From positions 183,443,556 through 183,507,555 of the forward strand of contig NC_071389.1 in NCBI RefSeq assembly GCF_022682495.2: a DNA stretch of 64,000 bases, written 5' to 3'. This DNA comes from Desmodus rotundus. Its lineage: Eukaryota > Chordata > Mammalia > Chiroptera > Phyllostomidae. Positions 10,647 to 22,830 of the stretch are shown here, piece by piece. The notes beneath the pieces are model-generated. The model had not been told where the DNA came from, ran no database searches, and was given only the letters and a program-made list of their open reading frames with translations. Made by a program: the position numbers and the translations under genes. Position 1 is the first letter of the stretch, and each line of letters begins with the position of its first letter.

Positions 10647-12196
10647 ACCCCTGGGTTTCGGAAATATGAAACCTAAGAGCCGTGCTTAGTTCTTTGTTTC
10701 AATCCATCATTAGAGAAAAGAGATCTTTGAGTTCATTTGGGGGAAGTTAGTCTGGAAGATCTGAATTATAGAACAGTATGATGGCATATTATTTTGCTAT
10801 TCTTAAGGTAGCTAATATCTTAAAATTTATGCAAATAGGGTATTATTAAGGAAAGGTCCTATCCTATATTCTTTAGTAACTCTGTAATATCCATTTATAA
10901 CCATCATTTTGTTTTCATTCTAGTCAATAATTAAGGGAGCATTTTGTGTTATGTGTGTGTGTGTTTCCAGTGCATGGTAAATGAGGTAGGGAATACAAAT
11001 TAAGATTACGACGAGGTTTGGTCTTTTAAGAGATGTGTATTTATAAGCAAGGGATGATGATAAGGGAACAAAACATATACAATTATAACAGAAAGAAAAT
11101 AAAATTATGCAATCAAGTGCTGAATGCATTTAATAACACCCTCAACTCTGTGGTACAGGAAAGAGAGAGATCAATGTCGGGTGAAGTTACTAAAAGCCTT
11201 ATTGGGAGAAAGAGCGCTTGAAAGAGGAGTGGAGTGTGGATAGGAAGTAACAAAGAAAGTTAGGAGAATTTAAAGAGAAAATAGAGGAAGGCAGGAAGAG
11301 CCTGGAACTCGTGGAGAAGACTGAGAATCTGTTGGTAGTGAAGGGAACAGTGAACAATGAAAAATAAAGTCACAGGGACATGGATAGGTTTGCCTCTAAA
11401 GGCTGCTGAGTGCTGGGGTGAGTACAGTGACTTGGTGGACAGTGGAGAATCATTCTAGGTTCTTTGGCAGAGGATAAAAGTGGTATTTGGGGGGAATCTG
11501 TGTGTGGTAGATAATGTAAAGAGAGCCTGGAAGAGAGAAATGGGGTGAAAAATCTGGGCCAGGCTGGTAGAAGTAGAAATAATAAATTGAAACAATATTT
11601 ATGATGAAGAATCCACAGTTTAGAGAGACTGTCTAGATACACGAATAGCAACAGCGTGTATATTCACCCTGCCTTTGACCAGCCCCTTCTCTCCATTTGA
11701 AACGGAGAGCATTTAGGCAGCTAAGGGCCCAATTAGAATTCCCTTTGATCAGTGGTTTGCTAACTAGTTGTTACCTCTTGATTCTTGAGATACTCATTTA
11801 TTAATAAATGCCTCAAAAGTCCAACAGCCTCTAAGAGTTATTGATTTTATTAAGCATTATAATGGGGTCAGGAAGGACCTTTATATGTCATCAAATCATA
11901 GTGTATTTTTTATCACATGCAGCTTATAACAATGCTTTCTAAGGTGTTCCAGAAACCAGTAGTTTTAGTAGGTTTTCCATAATATTTCCATAATATTTAA
12001 TAGGTTTTCTGAAAACAAAAACAAAAAACAAAAACCATATGGGTATTGTGGAAAGGTCCAGGGTCAAATGTTTGGGAAACCCTGAGTTAAAATTCAAAAG
12101 CTCAAAAGGTACAATGTTAATAATAAACCACCAAGAAGATCCTCGGTGGGAGGAGGTATAATCAAAAATGTTTCCCAAACTTTTCCACTAATGGAA

Positions 12197-12198
<2 letters not shown>

Positions 12199-12238
<40 letters not shown>
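12199..12238. repeat. (GT)20 microsatellite
   Basis: Twenty uninterrupted GT units. Length variation and Z-DNA propensity are expected for such a tract. Confidence 0.95.
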
Positions 12239-12240
<2 letters not shown>

Positions 12241-14782
12241 TGTATGTTTGCCCATCATCTTTAGGACTCAATGCACTTGAAGAAATGCCAGGGTGTTAAT
12301 AAGTTTTCAATGAAGTCAACAGCATTTTAGAAATGTTTTGGCTTGTGGACTATCAAGGTTCTTCTCGTTATAGCTCCTTTGATGTTTTATGTAACTGAAT
12401 TTTAAAAGCCATTTCTTTCCCAACAGTGCCAGAAATTGGGCAAGAAAAAGAAGCAGAAGTAACTCTTTTGCTTGATGTTTCTTATAAGTTTCTTTGAGAA
12501 AAAGGCATAGAAAGGGAAGTAATTTAAACTAAGGTTGCTACCTGCCTGGGATGTCAAGTTGCCCAGTTTTCAAAGATTCTTTGCTTTATGCCACTACCCT
12601 CATTCACCAGGCAAACCTTGGTTTAAGTACTGCCTGGATCATTTCTTCTGTTGTGGAACCTGGAAGAAATTACCTAACCTCTCAGATCCTCCATCTTTTT
12701 CTGGTTTTTTTCTCCCCTTTGATTTATATTTTTAACTCTGTGAATTTTGTTTCTTAGAAGAGAGTGTCTATAGGAAGAGAAAATAACCCTTAAACTCATA
12801 ATTTGAAATGCACCAAGGTTAAAAAAAACAGCTCCCTTTGAGCTACTTTATTAAATTTGGATTCCAGATGATTGGTTTTAGGATGCTAAGAGAAACAATT
12901 ATAAGACGTGGTGGTTTGTAAAGAGATTGGTGTTGGCCTGACGTGTTTAATAGACCTAGTCTATTAAACATGTTCTCACCTGCTATTGTCATTCAAAAGG
13001 TGCTATTTTGTTTTTGCAAGGTCAGTGTCATAGTAGAAAGTGTTTTATATGTGCATGTCATGCCATGTTAATGCTTCATTTGTAAGATTTTTAGTATGAC
13101 TCAGGTCACTTAACTTTTTATATATGGAGAGAGAGAGTGAGCAAGAGAAGCAGTTATTGGTAGGATACTGAAATGTTTACAGTTCTAATTTCTGTGTCCT
13201 AAATGCAAACACCATTTCTGTGTCCTATTTAGCAAAACCTAAAAAATCCTCCATACAAAGCCCACATAATATGGACTGCTGGTTGCCATGGTCATTGGAA
13301 TTGATTTTACTTTCATTATGTGGGTCTTACATAAATCTTTGAAAAACAGAGGTTATAAGTGATATTCCTACAATAGTTTTGCTTGGGACATAAGCATTCG
13401 AAGGTTAAAACCATGACAGTGCATGACCCTGCCCTTGCAGAGCGTGTATCTTGGCACTTACATGTTAAATTGAGTGCCTTCTCTGGGTGAGGTGGTGGGG
13501 ATGCGACAGGGAGCCAAGGGTGCTGGATACAACACTGGTTTAGGACTGAGAACAACACAGACGTGTTGTTCCCTCAAAGACACACACACTAGGTTCTTAA
13601 TCATTGTTCAAATGCTGGATTTCATGGCAGCTAGCTGCCCCGGGGCTGAAGGATGATTCTGCCATGCTATGCTTTGTCACAGTAAAAGTCCTTTAATTTT
13701 CAACCACCAAAAGGACTAATGGACTTGATCCATTTCTTGTTTATTCAAGTTGTCCTTTCCTCTTCCAATTTCTCGTGACTGTTATTGAGCTAAGTAGCAG
13801 TTACCAATTAATATTCTTTAGTTTAAGGATTCCTTATGCTTCCCATGCCTAGATTTTTAATACTAGTTAAAATGTACCTTAACTTTTAAATTTCTAATTC
13901 ATTGAGTTCAAATTCTGTGTACTCCTATCACACGAATGACATTTAATTATTCAGATGTTGAACTCACAGAGTGCAGGAGCTCTATGTTAATCATCTCTGT
14001 TGCTATCTCATAGCAGAGTCTGAACCATAAATATTCGTTGAAGTGGACTGAATAGACACAAAAAATCATACTGCCAAGGATCTCAGATAGGAATATTTTT
14101 CTGGCCAGCCTTTACCTTTTCTCCAAGCCACCATATACAGAGCTGGGAAGGGAACCAGGTAAATGAAAATTCAATGGGGAAATTCCGGTGACCATAGCCA
14201 TGACTATTAGAAGAGAGAAGACCCTTTTCTAGCTTGTTTTGATAAATATTTACCAGAAAATCTTAACAGGCAACTGTTTCCAAGGGTTCATACCAAAGTA
14301 GGAAATTTCCAATACGTTTAGTGGCTTGTAAATATTTATTTTTTAAGCATATGTAGACAGAAGTTGTAGAATCTGAATGTGTATGCTAAGGAAATGCAGA
14401 CTTTGCCCTTCTGACAACCTGTTACGAATTTTAAGAATATTTGAAATTTTTATTGCTAATTAGTCAATCTGATATTTGACTGCTGCCTTGGGGAATTTAC
14501 ACTGACCTATTAACAATTTAACACTAGACCAATTAGGGAAAACTTCCAGCTTCCTGCAAATGTCTAGGTATGTGACAGAGGATGTGATGACATCATACTT
14601 GGCTAACTAGGTATTAACCAGCGCCCCCCTCACTCCCACATGGGAGATCTGGATTTGCCTCTCAAAAACCACAATTTTGTGGCCCATGAGCATTTATAGC
14701 TCTGCCCATGTGGCTGCAGGGGTGGGGGAAGGGTGATGGTAGCAGTGGTGAGAAAGGGGCGGGCTTACTTCCTTTGCTTCCT

Positions 14783-14850
14783 CTCTGACTTTCTCTCTCT
14801 CCCCTCCCCTTCCTTCCCCTCTCATTCCCTCCCTACCCTGTTCTCTGCTG
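14783..14850. repeat. C/T-rich pyrimidine tract
   Basis: About 68 bases are almost all C and T with few interruptions (ctttctctctctcccctccc and similar). Low-complexity sequence; it could form triplex DNA. Confidence 0.7.
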
Positions 14851-15304
14851 AGCTACCATACTATCACAATATGCATGAAGCCCAGCTCCTTCCTTGGCTT
14901 CTTAGAAAATTCACTTGAACTTGAGTTTAGTAACTTTATTAAAGAGTCATGGAACAGGGTAGGGAATGAATACAGGGTTTGGTCATAGAGGAGAGAAAGC
15001 GGACTTCTTATTGCCTTGTGCCTGCTATTCATCTTCCTCCTTTATATCTTTCAGTGCAAACAAATGTTTTTATTTCCCGGGTACAGAAAAGGTTTATCTA
15101 CATTTTGATGTCCTCTAAGGTGTCTTATCAAAGTCTTTTCTCAACAATGGTCAGGCTTTTCTTGAAATGAGTTCTAGAGTCAGAAGCTACATTTTTTTTC
15201 AACATTGTTATTTTAAAAATTAGTTTGTATTCATTTAAAGTTATATTAAATGAGTTCTTGACTTTTACCATAACTGTGCTTGGTTTGAGGGCAGAGAGTG
15301 CCCC

Positions 15305-15525
15305 AATGAGTAGATAAAACAACTATAGGACATTTATACAATGGAATACTACTTGGCCATAAAAAACAAAAAAGAAAATTTTCACCCTTTGTGACAGCAT
15401 GGATGGACCTGAAGGACATTATGCTAAGTGAAATAAGCCAGTCAGAAAAAGACAAATACCATATGATCTCACTCATATGTGGAATGTAATGAACAAACTG
15501 AACTAACAAGGAAAATGGGGACAGA
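15305..15525 (+). mobile_element. L1 ORF2 end and 3' UTR fragment
   Basis: The series aatggaatactacttggcca, acatggatg-like words and attatgctaagtgaaataag is the end of L1 ORF2 and start of its 3' region on the plus strand. About 220 bases, truncated at both ends, not coding. Confidence 0.8.
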
Positions 15526-15762
15526 AATGCTTTAACACTATTCTATCCATTTTAGTATCCATTTTTTTTTAATATTTGTGATATGCATATGTGAATTTAT
15601 TACAAAGAATTGGCTTATGTGAATGTGGAGGCTGGCTAAGTCATCCAAAATCTACAGGATAGGAAGAGAAGGTCATGGGCAGGCTGGAATTAATAGGCAA
15701 AAGCTGAGGCTGCTGTCCACAGAAAAAAATTCATTTCTTTTTGAGAGAAACCTCAGCTCTGA

Positions 15763-15838
15763 TTATATATATATATATGTGTGTGTTTGTGTGCGTGTGT
15801 GTATATATATATATATATACGTATACACACACACACAT
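15763..15838. repeat. Compound (AT)/(GT)/(TA)/(CA) microsatellite
   Basis: An AT run is followed by a GT run, a TA run, the step acgt and a CA run. Because the GT and CA arms flank TA-rich sequence, the block is an imperfect inverted repeat that could extrude a cruciform. Confidence 0.9.
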
Positions 15839-16252
15839 AGCAGTAAAGTATACACAAAAGTTCTGTTTGTATTATTTAGGACTAAATCCTGGATATTTTT
15901 TATGACTTAAAATAAAGTCTATTGGTTAGGAGCTTTAATTATGCCTGCAAAATACCATCACATAAACAGCTAGATTAGTGTTTGATGGAATATGGAGTAA
16001 CTGGGGACTGTAGCCTAGCCAACCTGACATATCAGAAAAAATCACAGAAGATGGGTAAACCTAAGGAATTATTTAAAAGTACTGATGGCAGGTGTATGCA
16101 TTAAAGAGTTATTCTGACTTGTACCAGGAGACATAATGCTTAGTTTATTTATTACATTTTCACAGTTCTACCTAAATTTGTAATTATTGTCTGAAAAAGA
16201 AAAAAAATGAGATTAATTTCTTTTTTAAATGGAACATTAAGGTTTTGTGGGG

Positions 16253-16253
<1 letters not shown>

Positions 16254-16284
<31 letters not shown>
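16254..16284. repeat. (TG)15 microsatellite
   Basis: Uninterrupted TG units, about 20 bases upstream of a bat SINE. Confidence 0.95.
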
Positions 16285-16286
<2 letters not shown>

Positions 16287-16305
16287 ATCATAAAGGACTC
16301 ATTAA

Positions 16306-16510
16306 GCCCTGGCTGGTGTGGCTCAGTGGCTTGAGCACTGGCCTGTGAAACAAAGGGTCGCCAGTTCGATTCCCAGTCAAGGCACATGCCTGGGTTGCAG
16401 ACCAGGTCCGCAGTAGGGGGCATGTGAGAGGCAACCACAAATTGATGTTTCTCTCCCTCTCTTTCTCCCTCCTTTCCCCTCTCTAAAATAAATAAATAAA
16501 ATCTTTAAAA
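16306..16510 (+). mobile_element. Bat VES-type tRNA-derived SINE
   Basis: The tRNA-like head starts gccctggctggtgtgg. It holds an A box tggctcagtgg (16319-16329) and a B box agttcgattcc (16363-16373), the internal RNA polymerase III promoter. The body has cacatgcctgggttgcag and ggcaaccacaaattgatg, followed by a CT-rich tract and an (aaat)n/A tail. A 14-base target duplication flanks it with two mismatches (aaaggactcattaa at 16292-16305; aaagaactcatgaa at 16511-16524). It encodes no protein and is mobilised by L1. The call as VES-type is from recalled bat sequence. Confidence 0.85.
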
Positions 16511-16529
16511 AAAGAACTCATGAAGATAT

Positions 16530-17060
16530 TAAGTTCATTCAACAAATATGTAATATGAACTTAGTGTATGGCAGACACTATTCTAGATTCTGTGGATAAA
16601 ATGGTGGCTAAAACAAATGATGACCCTGCCTTCAAGAATTCTATCATTATCAGGGAAAAATGATATTCATCAAACATTGACCCAAATAACCCTTACAGAC
16701 TGTGACAGTTCCTGTGGGTCTTGTACTACAGTGAATGGTTCCTGCTCTCCTGTGGGATGTCTGAAAGTTTGCCTGAGGATAAATGGTTGAGCCGGGATCT
16801 AAAGAATGGGCAGAGTTATTTGGGTAAAGAAAAGGAGGCAGAGATTTCCAGGTAGAGGTAAAACCTGCTTGAAGAATCTGACTGAGGCCAAGAAGGCTAG
16901 AACACAGAAAGTCAAGGTGAATGTGGCCAAGACAATGCTGGAGAAGTTGGCAAGACCTAGTAGGTGGAAAACCACATTAAGAACCAATTGGTCTTTATCC
17001 TAAGAGCAATGGAAAGCATTAAAGGATTTTAAGATTTCACACAAGAGAGCAACACAATCA
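16530..17060 (-). mobile_element. L2 fragment
   Basis: This starts with the inverted L2 3' end (gttcattcaacaaatatg, cagacactattctagattct). It continues through the typical inverted L2 order, including a segment like tttatcctaagagcaatgga followed by aaaggattttaagatt near 16995-17030. Old and diverged; not coding. Confidence 0.7.
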
Positions 17061-19744
17061 ATAAACTTCTTTCAAGACTTTGCAAGACAGAGGTTCTACT
17101 TCTGCCTCTGAGGCGGAGGTAGCAAATACTCAGCTTCTCCATCCTTAAATTTGTGTGCCTTATCCATGGCAGACATCACTAATCCATCATGGAAATACAT
17201 ATATTTTTCCTGATAGAACCAAGACTTAACAGTCTCAGAACATTCCAGACAACCAATACGAATCAATATGTTTCAGCAACTAAGCAAACCCTATTTTACT
17301 AAATTCTTTCATTTTTCTTAATATGTAAGAAATAAATAAAAATAAATACAATAAATAAAAATACAAGATTGTTTGGGATAAGGTTGCCAGCTAAAATACA
17401 GAACACCTAGTTACATTAGAATTTTAAAGAAAAAAATGATTTGTTAGTGTAAGTATGTTCCATGAAATATTTAGGATGTATACTAAAAAATTACTTCTCG
17501 TCTAGGTGAAATTCACATTTACTTGGCTATTTGCTGAATCTAGCAACCTTCATTTGAGAGAATTAATTGAATTAACATAGGTTGTAGCAGCCCACAGCAC
17601 AGTACAAGCCCAAAATAAATGTTTATTAATTCAATCAGTTCTAAAGGTGTAACTTTAGGATGGTATAAAAAGTACTGGTTTCTGACTTACCTTAATTTTT
17701 CTTCATGTATTAGTTATAAGAAATAGTCAAAAAGGGTCTGAAGCTATCGTTCAACTGCTTTTCCACTATTCGTTGCCTAAACTAATTGCTCTCCACCTTT
17801 TTTACTGTGCCTGATAGACAATGCAAAACACCCACAGCCCATTTACTCCACTTTCTGATGAAAAACAAAACAAAACAAAACAATGATAAGAACCTGTTGG
17901 TGCATAGGAAGTAGGCTGAAGGGTTAACCAAACAACTTACAACAAACAACTCTTATGAAAATAAAAAAATAAATTACTTAATAATTTGAAAGTCAAAAGG
18001 AATAATGAAAGTTATTCAAGTCTTGACCAACTCAAGAAATTCTTGATATAATAAAAACAAACTGACCTTCCTGAATTTTGTGGGATTTCCAGTTATGTGC
18101 AAGTGATCAGACACAATAGGAGTTTTCCTTCCCCATCAAGCTATGTGTGGCAGTCAGGGGTCTTAGAAGAGTGAATTATATTCCTCAATAAACCCTAGGA
18201 GCTACCTGGGTTTTGTTTATGAATCCTGAATTTAGTGACTGTTAACTCATGTGGAAATCTACTAGAAAATAAACCTTGGTTGTTTACATAAATGAAAGCC
18301 TATGGAATTTTGGGTGATTCATCCAAATGGATTAAAGCAGAGACTAACAATTTTAGATCAGTCTCAGGGCTATTATTTAGCCCTATGTGGCCCACACTTT
18401 GAGAATTACTGATCCAGACAGAAGTCCTATTATTTTGTGGCATCTGAACTCTAAAGTAGGTGGTAGATATTAGAGTGTCTCAATCTATAAATTCAGGTAA
18501 ATTTTATGAAATAAAAATGATAACTTAAGACTTGTAATTTTATCAGCAGGAATTGGGTAAAATGGGAGTTAATAAAATATATCAAAGCACTTAGCCCTCC
18601 TGGGTCCAAAATGTAATGTACAAGCACATTATCTATTGTATTTCTAATTAATTCTAATACCTCAGTGTCTCTATGCTGGCTGGAATCAGCCTCACCTTCC
18701 TTCTGAAAGAGTGTACATTACAAGCATAACTACCATCCTTCCTCATAGAATTTGTTCTGGGTTGACCACATTCGTATTATATTCAAGACTGATGCACTTG
18801 GAGCTCCTTTGGGAGCTCGCCCAGATTCTTTTCAATATAAGGGTCCTGTAATTAAGGCTGGGAGGTGTGGTTTTGACTGAGTGCCCTGCAGATTGCTCAT
18901 TACCATGCCATCTGAACAATTTAATAACCTTTTTAATTAATCCAAAATTGGCATGTCCCCCTTCGGGCTACAGTGCAGCTTTTGCAAGAGTTAGTCTCTT
19001 GGTAGTTCTCAATTTAGCTTATTATTTGAAACCTAAATCTGCCCAGGCTAATGAGCGTGACCAATTCCTCTTACCAAGACCACATAGGAGTCTCCATCTG
19101 CACTTCATGAAAGGGTGAGAGGACCAGATGGCTTGGGGTGATATTCTGGTTCTTGGCTTTTTAAAGAAGTTCCCCTCAGTCTAGAGATGAAAGAAAATAA
19201 TTTATAGAGTAGTCAAAATCACTTTTTACTTTCACTTTCTTGTTCTCTTCTTATTATTATTTTCTTGCTTTCAGGTTTGACTCTTAGAACTTCTAGTCTC
19301 AGCTAGTCCTTCACACTTTGGTGTTAGATATAATTTGAAATAATCATTTTTGGTAATTTGATATTCTGAAGCTTTAGTGTTGCTGGTTATTTGAATGGAT
19401 TTAAAATATATTTTGTCAAGGTTGAGCTTGTACTTAATTTTTTTAACTTGGAAAGACAGGCCTAAGGGACACACTCTTTAAAGCCACATAAAGATGTGTG
19501 TATGTGTGTATTTCACCTGGCCACGGTCTCCAATGTTTGAGCTACTACCCCCAACCAAACAGATTACTGGCCTTGAAGTGTCCCCTATTTTTTTCCTGGA
19601 ATCTCATAAAAGAATGCCCCACAAAAGCCTACTCTCTCCTGCTTTTCAGTTTCATTCACCATGGTCTCTCCACTTTCTCCTCCCTTTCCAGGCTTACCTA
19701 CTTGTGCCTAGAACAAAGGCTCCCACCAGCCATTGCTGAGAATC
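17061..19744. other. Unique AT-rich DNA, no gene recognised
   Basis: AT-rich sequence with A-rich short repeats near 17330-17370 and 17865-17885. The block 18850-19100 is compositionally complex and free of repeat words. No exon or RNA gene is recognised. Confidence 0.5.
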
Positions 19745-19835
19745 TCAGTCATTCGTTCTTACAACAAATAGTTGAATACTCATATGTGGCAAGTGCTATG
19801 CTAGAAATTCTTAATACCAGTGTCTTTGCCTTTGC
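19745..19835 (-). mobile_element. Possible L2 3' end scrap
   Basis: The words attcgttcttacaacaaata and ggcaagtgctatgctag resemble the inverted L2 terminus. Short and diverged. Confidence 0.4.
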
Positions 19836-20811
19836 TGGTATGTCCATATGCGCACCAAAAGTCTCTTCTTGAGATACAATGGTGGGGCTGCAGTCCATAC
19901 AGAGGAGTAGAACACCCTCTCTCCATTGGTGCCTGCGGACACCAGCACTTTAAAACTTATGTATAGCCCCTACCTCTTTCCAAACAAAGGAAGGTTTGAA
20001 ATATAGGTTTTCCTTGCTCCATCAAAGACTCTAACATCGATGAGATTTGGGTATCTTAGGGATGGGATTCACCTGACTTAAAGTTCTGCGCACCCTTTTG
20101 GGCAGTCACGTATGGGAGAAGCAAAATTGTCTGAGAGAGTTGCCTGGGAATTGAAATTCATCCCTGTGATGTGAAGTTCATCCCTGTGACATGGGGAAGG
20201 CCTACTTCCCTGTCTCACATCCATTAGCCTGAAGAAAAAATATTTTGTCCCTGGAAGTCCCATCTGAGCTTAGTACTGGCCCAGTACCATGCACTGTCAC
20301 CCACCACCCGACAGGATCAACAGTGAAGAAAGCCTCCCCCATTATCACCCACATCAGCACGCCCCACCACTGGTGCATCTGTTATAGCTGATGTACAGGC
20401 GGCGAGACTCTGCATGTGTGAGGGCAGAGGACAGATGGGAAATCTCTCCACCTCCCTCTCAGTCTTGCTGTCACCATCTCCCACAAACTTTGACGAGCAG
20501 GCCAGGTGACACCCCAGTGCAAGTCTCCAGCCTCTGGCTGTTCATTTCAGCCACCATAATGCCCTGGATTCCCGCTCCCAAGTACAAGTTCAGATGCACT
20601 TCACAGAAGGAGGTAGATAAGACAAAGCCCAGCTGCTGGTAGAATGGGCGGTGGGGATCACCACAGCTTATAAACAGGAGGGAGCCTGATTCCACCTGAA
20701 CCTTGCCGAAGCTTGCATTATCCACTTTCTATTCTGTCAGATTATTTTGTTGGCGCTTGAGAGCCCTAGAGACCAAACTGCCTTTCTTAAAAACATATCA
20801 AATGTACTCAC

Positions 20812-21011
20812 AGGCCCACACACTGCCTGTATTTCATGTATGACTGTAAGTCAAGAAGCCACGCTCCAAATGCTCCAGCCACTTCCCTGCGCACCTCATT
20901 AATATGGATGAAGTGCTCGCCACCGTAGGGCTCCTCTAAAGTTGCTGTGGAGTGGTTCGCCCTTCCAGTGAATTCCTCCATTCTGTCCGCGAATGGAGAC
21001 TGAGCGATGTG
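20812..21011 (-). other. Exon-like block, unrecognised
   Basis: On the minus strand a 200-base block follows a pyrimidine-rich tract ending in tag (ctgctgtctttctgctag) and is followed by gtgagta, a good splice-donor half. One frame is open through the whole block and includes MEEFTGRANHS, then EEPYGGEHFIHINEV and GAWLLDLQSYMKY; the other two frames have stops. I do not recognise the protein. The exon side of the donor (cct) is a poor match. A second open frame of 84 codons lies downstream at 20471-20725, separated by stops. It could be an exon, an exon relic or chance. Confidence 0.2.
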
Positions 21012-21424
21012 CTAGCAGAAAGACAGCAGAAAGCTAGAGGGCATGGTCTGTAAAAGCAGTAAACACAAGTCTTTTTGGTGTATCTTTTTAATTGGGAAAA
21101 AATGCGGGCTTTCGAGTGATACCATTTGCTACATTTACCCTGAATACAATAACTTTTAAAAGCTAGAGGGCCAATAGGTATACGGTGTCCTCAGGTGAGA
21201 TATTTAACCTCTGATGTACAGCAGCCCCATCTATAACATGAGAACATTGGGATGCTGCGGAATTCGTTGTGACAAAGTACACAATTCATACGATATACAG
21301 GTCTCCTTCTCTTTCCCCCTTTCAAGGCTAGAAAAAGCGGAAGAAAACCCACAACTGAGAGCATACCATGGATTTCTGGGGCAGGGGGAGGAAAAGGTTT
21401 CCCATGAGCCTCCTAGGGTCGCTG

Positions 21425-21790
21425 GCTGGCTGGGTCTAAAAATTAAACTGACAAAGACAGACTCACAGGAGAAAAGACATACACATGTATTTAAGCTTTA
21501 CATGACCTGGGAGCCTTCATAAGGAAATGGAGGCCCAAAGGAACAGGTAGACCTGCAAATCTTGACGCTGGGTGCACAGTCATGGAGGAATATGAGAGGT
21601 TAAGGAGTGTGAGGTAATTGTAATAAAGTGGGAGAACTCAGAAAGGCCTGTTTGTTTGGACTCTGCAGGGAGTCCCTTTATCTTGGAAAATAAGCGTGCT
21701 CTTTCCCTCCCAGATAAGGCAACGGGGGAAGGTCAGAGTGACCTCAGCTTACAATATTCATTATGCCAAGATGCAATATCTTGGATGAAT
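21425..21790. mobile_element. Possible LTR-like repeat, family unknown
   Basis: The sequence has the character of an old LTR (agacagactcacaggagaaa, acatgacctgggagccttca, a TTTATCTTGG-like part near 21680). I cannot place it in a family and the ends are not defined. No coding remnant adjoins it. Confidence 0.25.
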
Positions 21791-22699
21791 GTGTCCTGAT
21801 CCCCATCAACTCCGATGACTCACTCACAAGAATCGGTGCACAGAAACTACACTAAACTGTGCATAGTGGAAAGATCCGTGCCTTTTCTCCTTCACCCCCT
21901 TCCTCCCTGCCTGCTCTCACAACCTTACTTATTAAAGGCTACTTTTTGGTGTGTGTGTGAGGGGGATGGGAGAAGCCGCACTCGGCTAAATGTCAAGTGG
22001 ACTTCCGCGTCTCTGTTTCTGTGGGCAGAAGCCCCGCTTGGGCAGGCTCCACTCGGCTGAGTGTTTTTCTGTCATTTTAAAGGACGACAGCAAAGATGCA
22101 AATTGCCAAGCCTGCTGGGGAGATGGGCACACAAAGAGGCAATTCAAGCGACAAGTGTGCAGGGAGCGGAGCCCGAGAAGGAGGGGGCCAAGGCAGGGAG
22201 CATTCTTCAGGTTCTTTCTTCTGCCTTTTGTTAGTGGATTTATTGGGCTTGTTAAGCACTAAGAAAACACTGTGAGGCTTGGTGGCCTCCGGGCCTGGGA
22301 GGCCCTTCAGAATTCTAAACTGCAGGCATCTTGGGACTCTCCACCTCCTAGGGTCCCCTGAGAACCCTGGGAATGGGCTCCTTAGAAATTGCAGAGATGA
22401 ATCACATTTTTGTTCAAGGTAGCAAGAATAGGGCACGGGACATGCATGACAGAGGCAGGTAAAAGTCACAGCCTCCTGGTGTCTGAGCAGCCCCCACTTC
22501 GCCTCCACCCTTTGGCCCCTCCTCTGCCCTTGTCCATCCCGGCCCAGGCGTTTGTTTCAGCTACAGGCCTGTTCTGAGCCTGGACTGTGCTGTTTGGTGG
22601 AGACCCCCAGCACACTGCCCAGAGTGGGGGGTGCTCTGCCTGCCATGAGCATTTTTCTCCTCCGCTGGGTGGGGTTTTGATTCCTGCACAGGAAGAGGT
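21791..22699. other. GC-richer unique DNA
   Basis: No repeat is recognised. Overlapping open frames on both strands (143 codons on minus at 22077-22508, 90 on plus at 21990-22262) follow from the higher GC. An octamer word atgcaaat is present at 22096-22103. CpG is not dense enough to call an island by eye. Confidence 0.4.
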
Positions 22700-22830
22700 C
22701 GTGGTGTGTGGAGACCTGGGTTCTGGTGGCAGCCCTAATTGGCACGGTGACTCCGGACAAGTCACTCTCCCCCTCTAGGCCTGTTCCCTCCCCGATAAAA
22801 CGAGGGGGTTGGGCTGGGGTCTTCAGAGCC
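22700..22830 (+). mobile_element. MIR fragment
   Basis: The order gagacctgggttctggtggc, ggacaagtcactctccccct, ctaggcctgttccctcccc and gataaaacgagg follows the MIR core and its 3' part. Diverged. Confidence 0.5.

Larger units (their letters stand above)
10690..15300. other. Unique DNA with simple repeats, no gene
   Basis: No transposon I can name and no exon is seen, apart from the microsatellite at 12199 and the pyrimidine tract at 14783. Open frames of 60-93 codons are scattered over both strands without domain character. The 11690-11830 part lacks repeat words and is AT-rich, compatible with old unique sequence. Confidence 0.5.

Noticed and set aside
14560..14650. CTCF-like agcgcccccctcac on inspection
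   Set aside because: The G run is displaced relative to the core; too many mismatches outside the GGCGC end.
15623..15910. 95-codon frame with YIYVCVCV
   Set aside because: Translation of the compound AT/GT microsatellite.
16306..16380. tRNA-like sequence with A and B boxes
   Set aside because: It is the head of a SINE with a body and tail, lacks a full cloverleaf and has an L1-type target duplication, so it is not a tRNA gene.
22077..22508. 143-codon minus-strand open frame
   Set aside because: Same GC-rich context, no recognisable domain, no supporting context.
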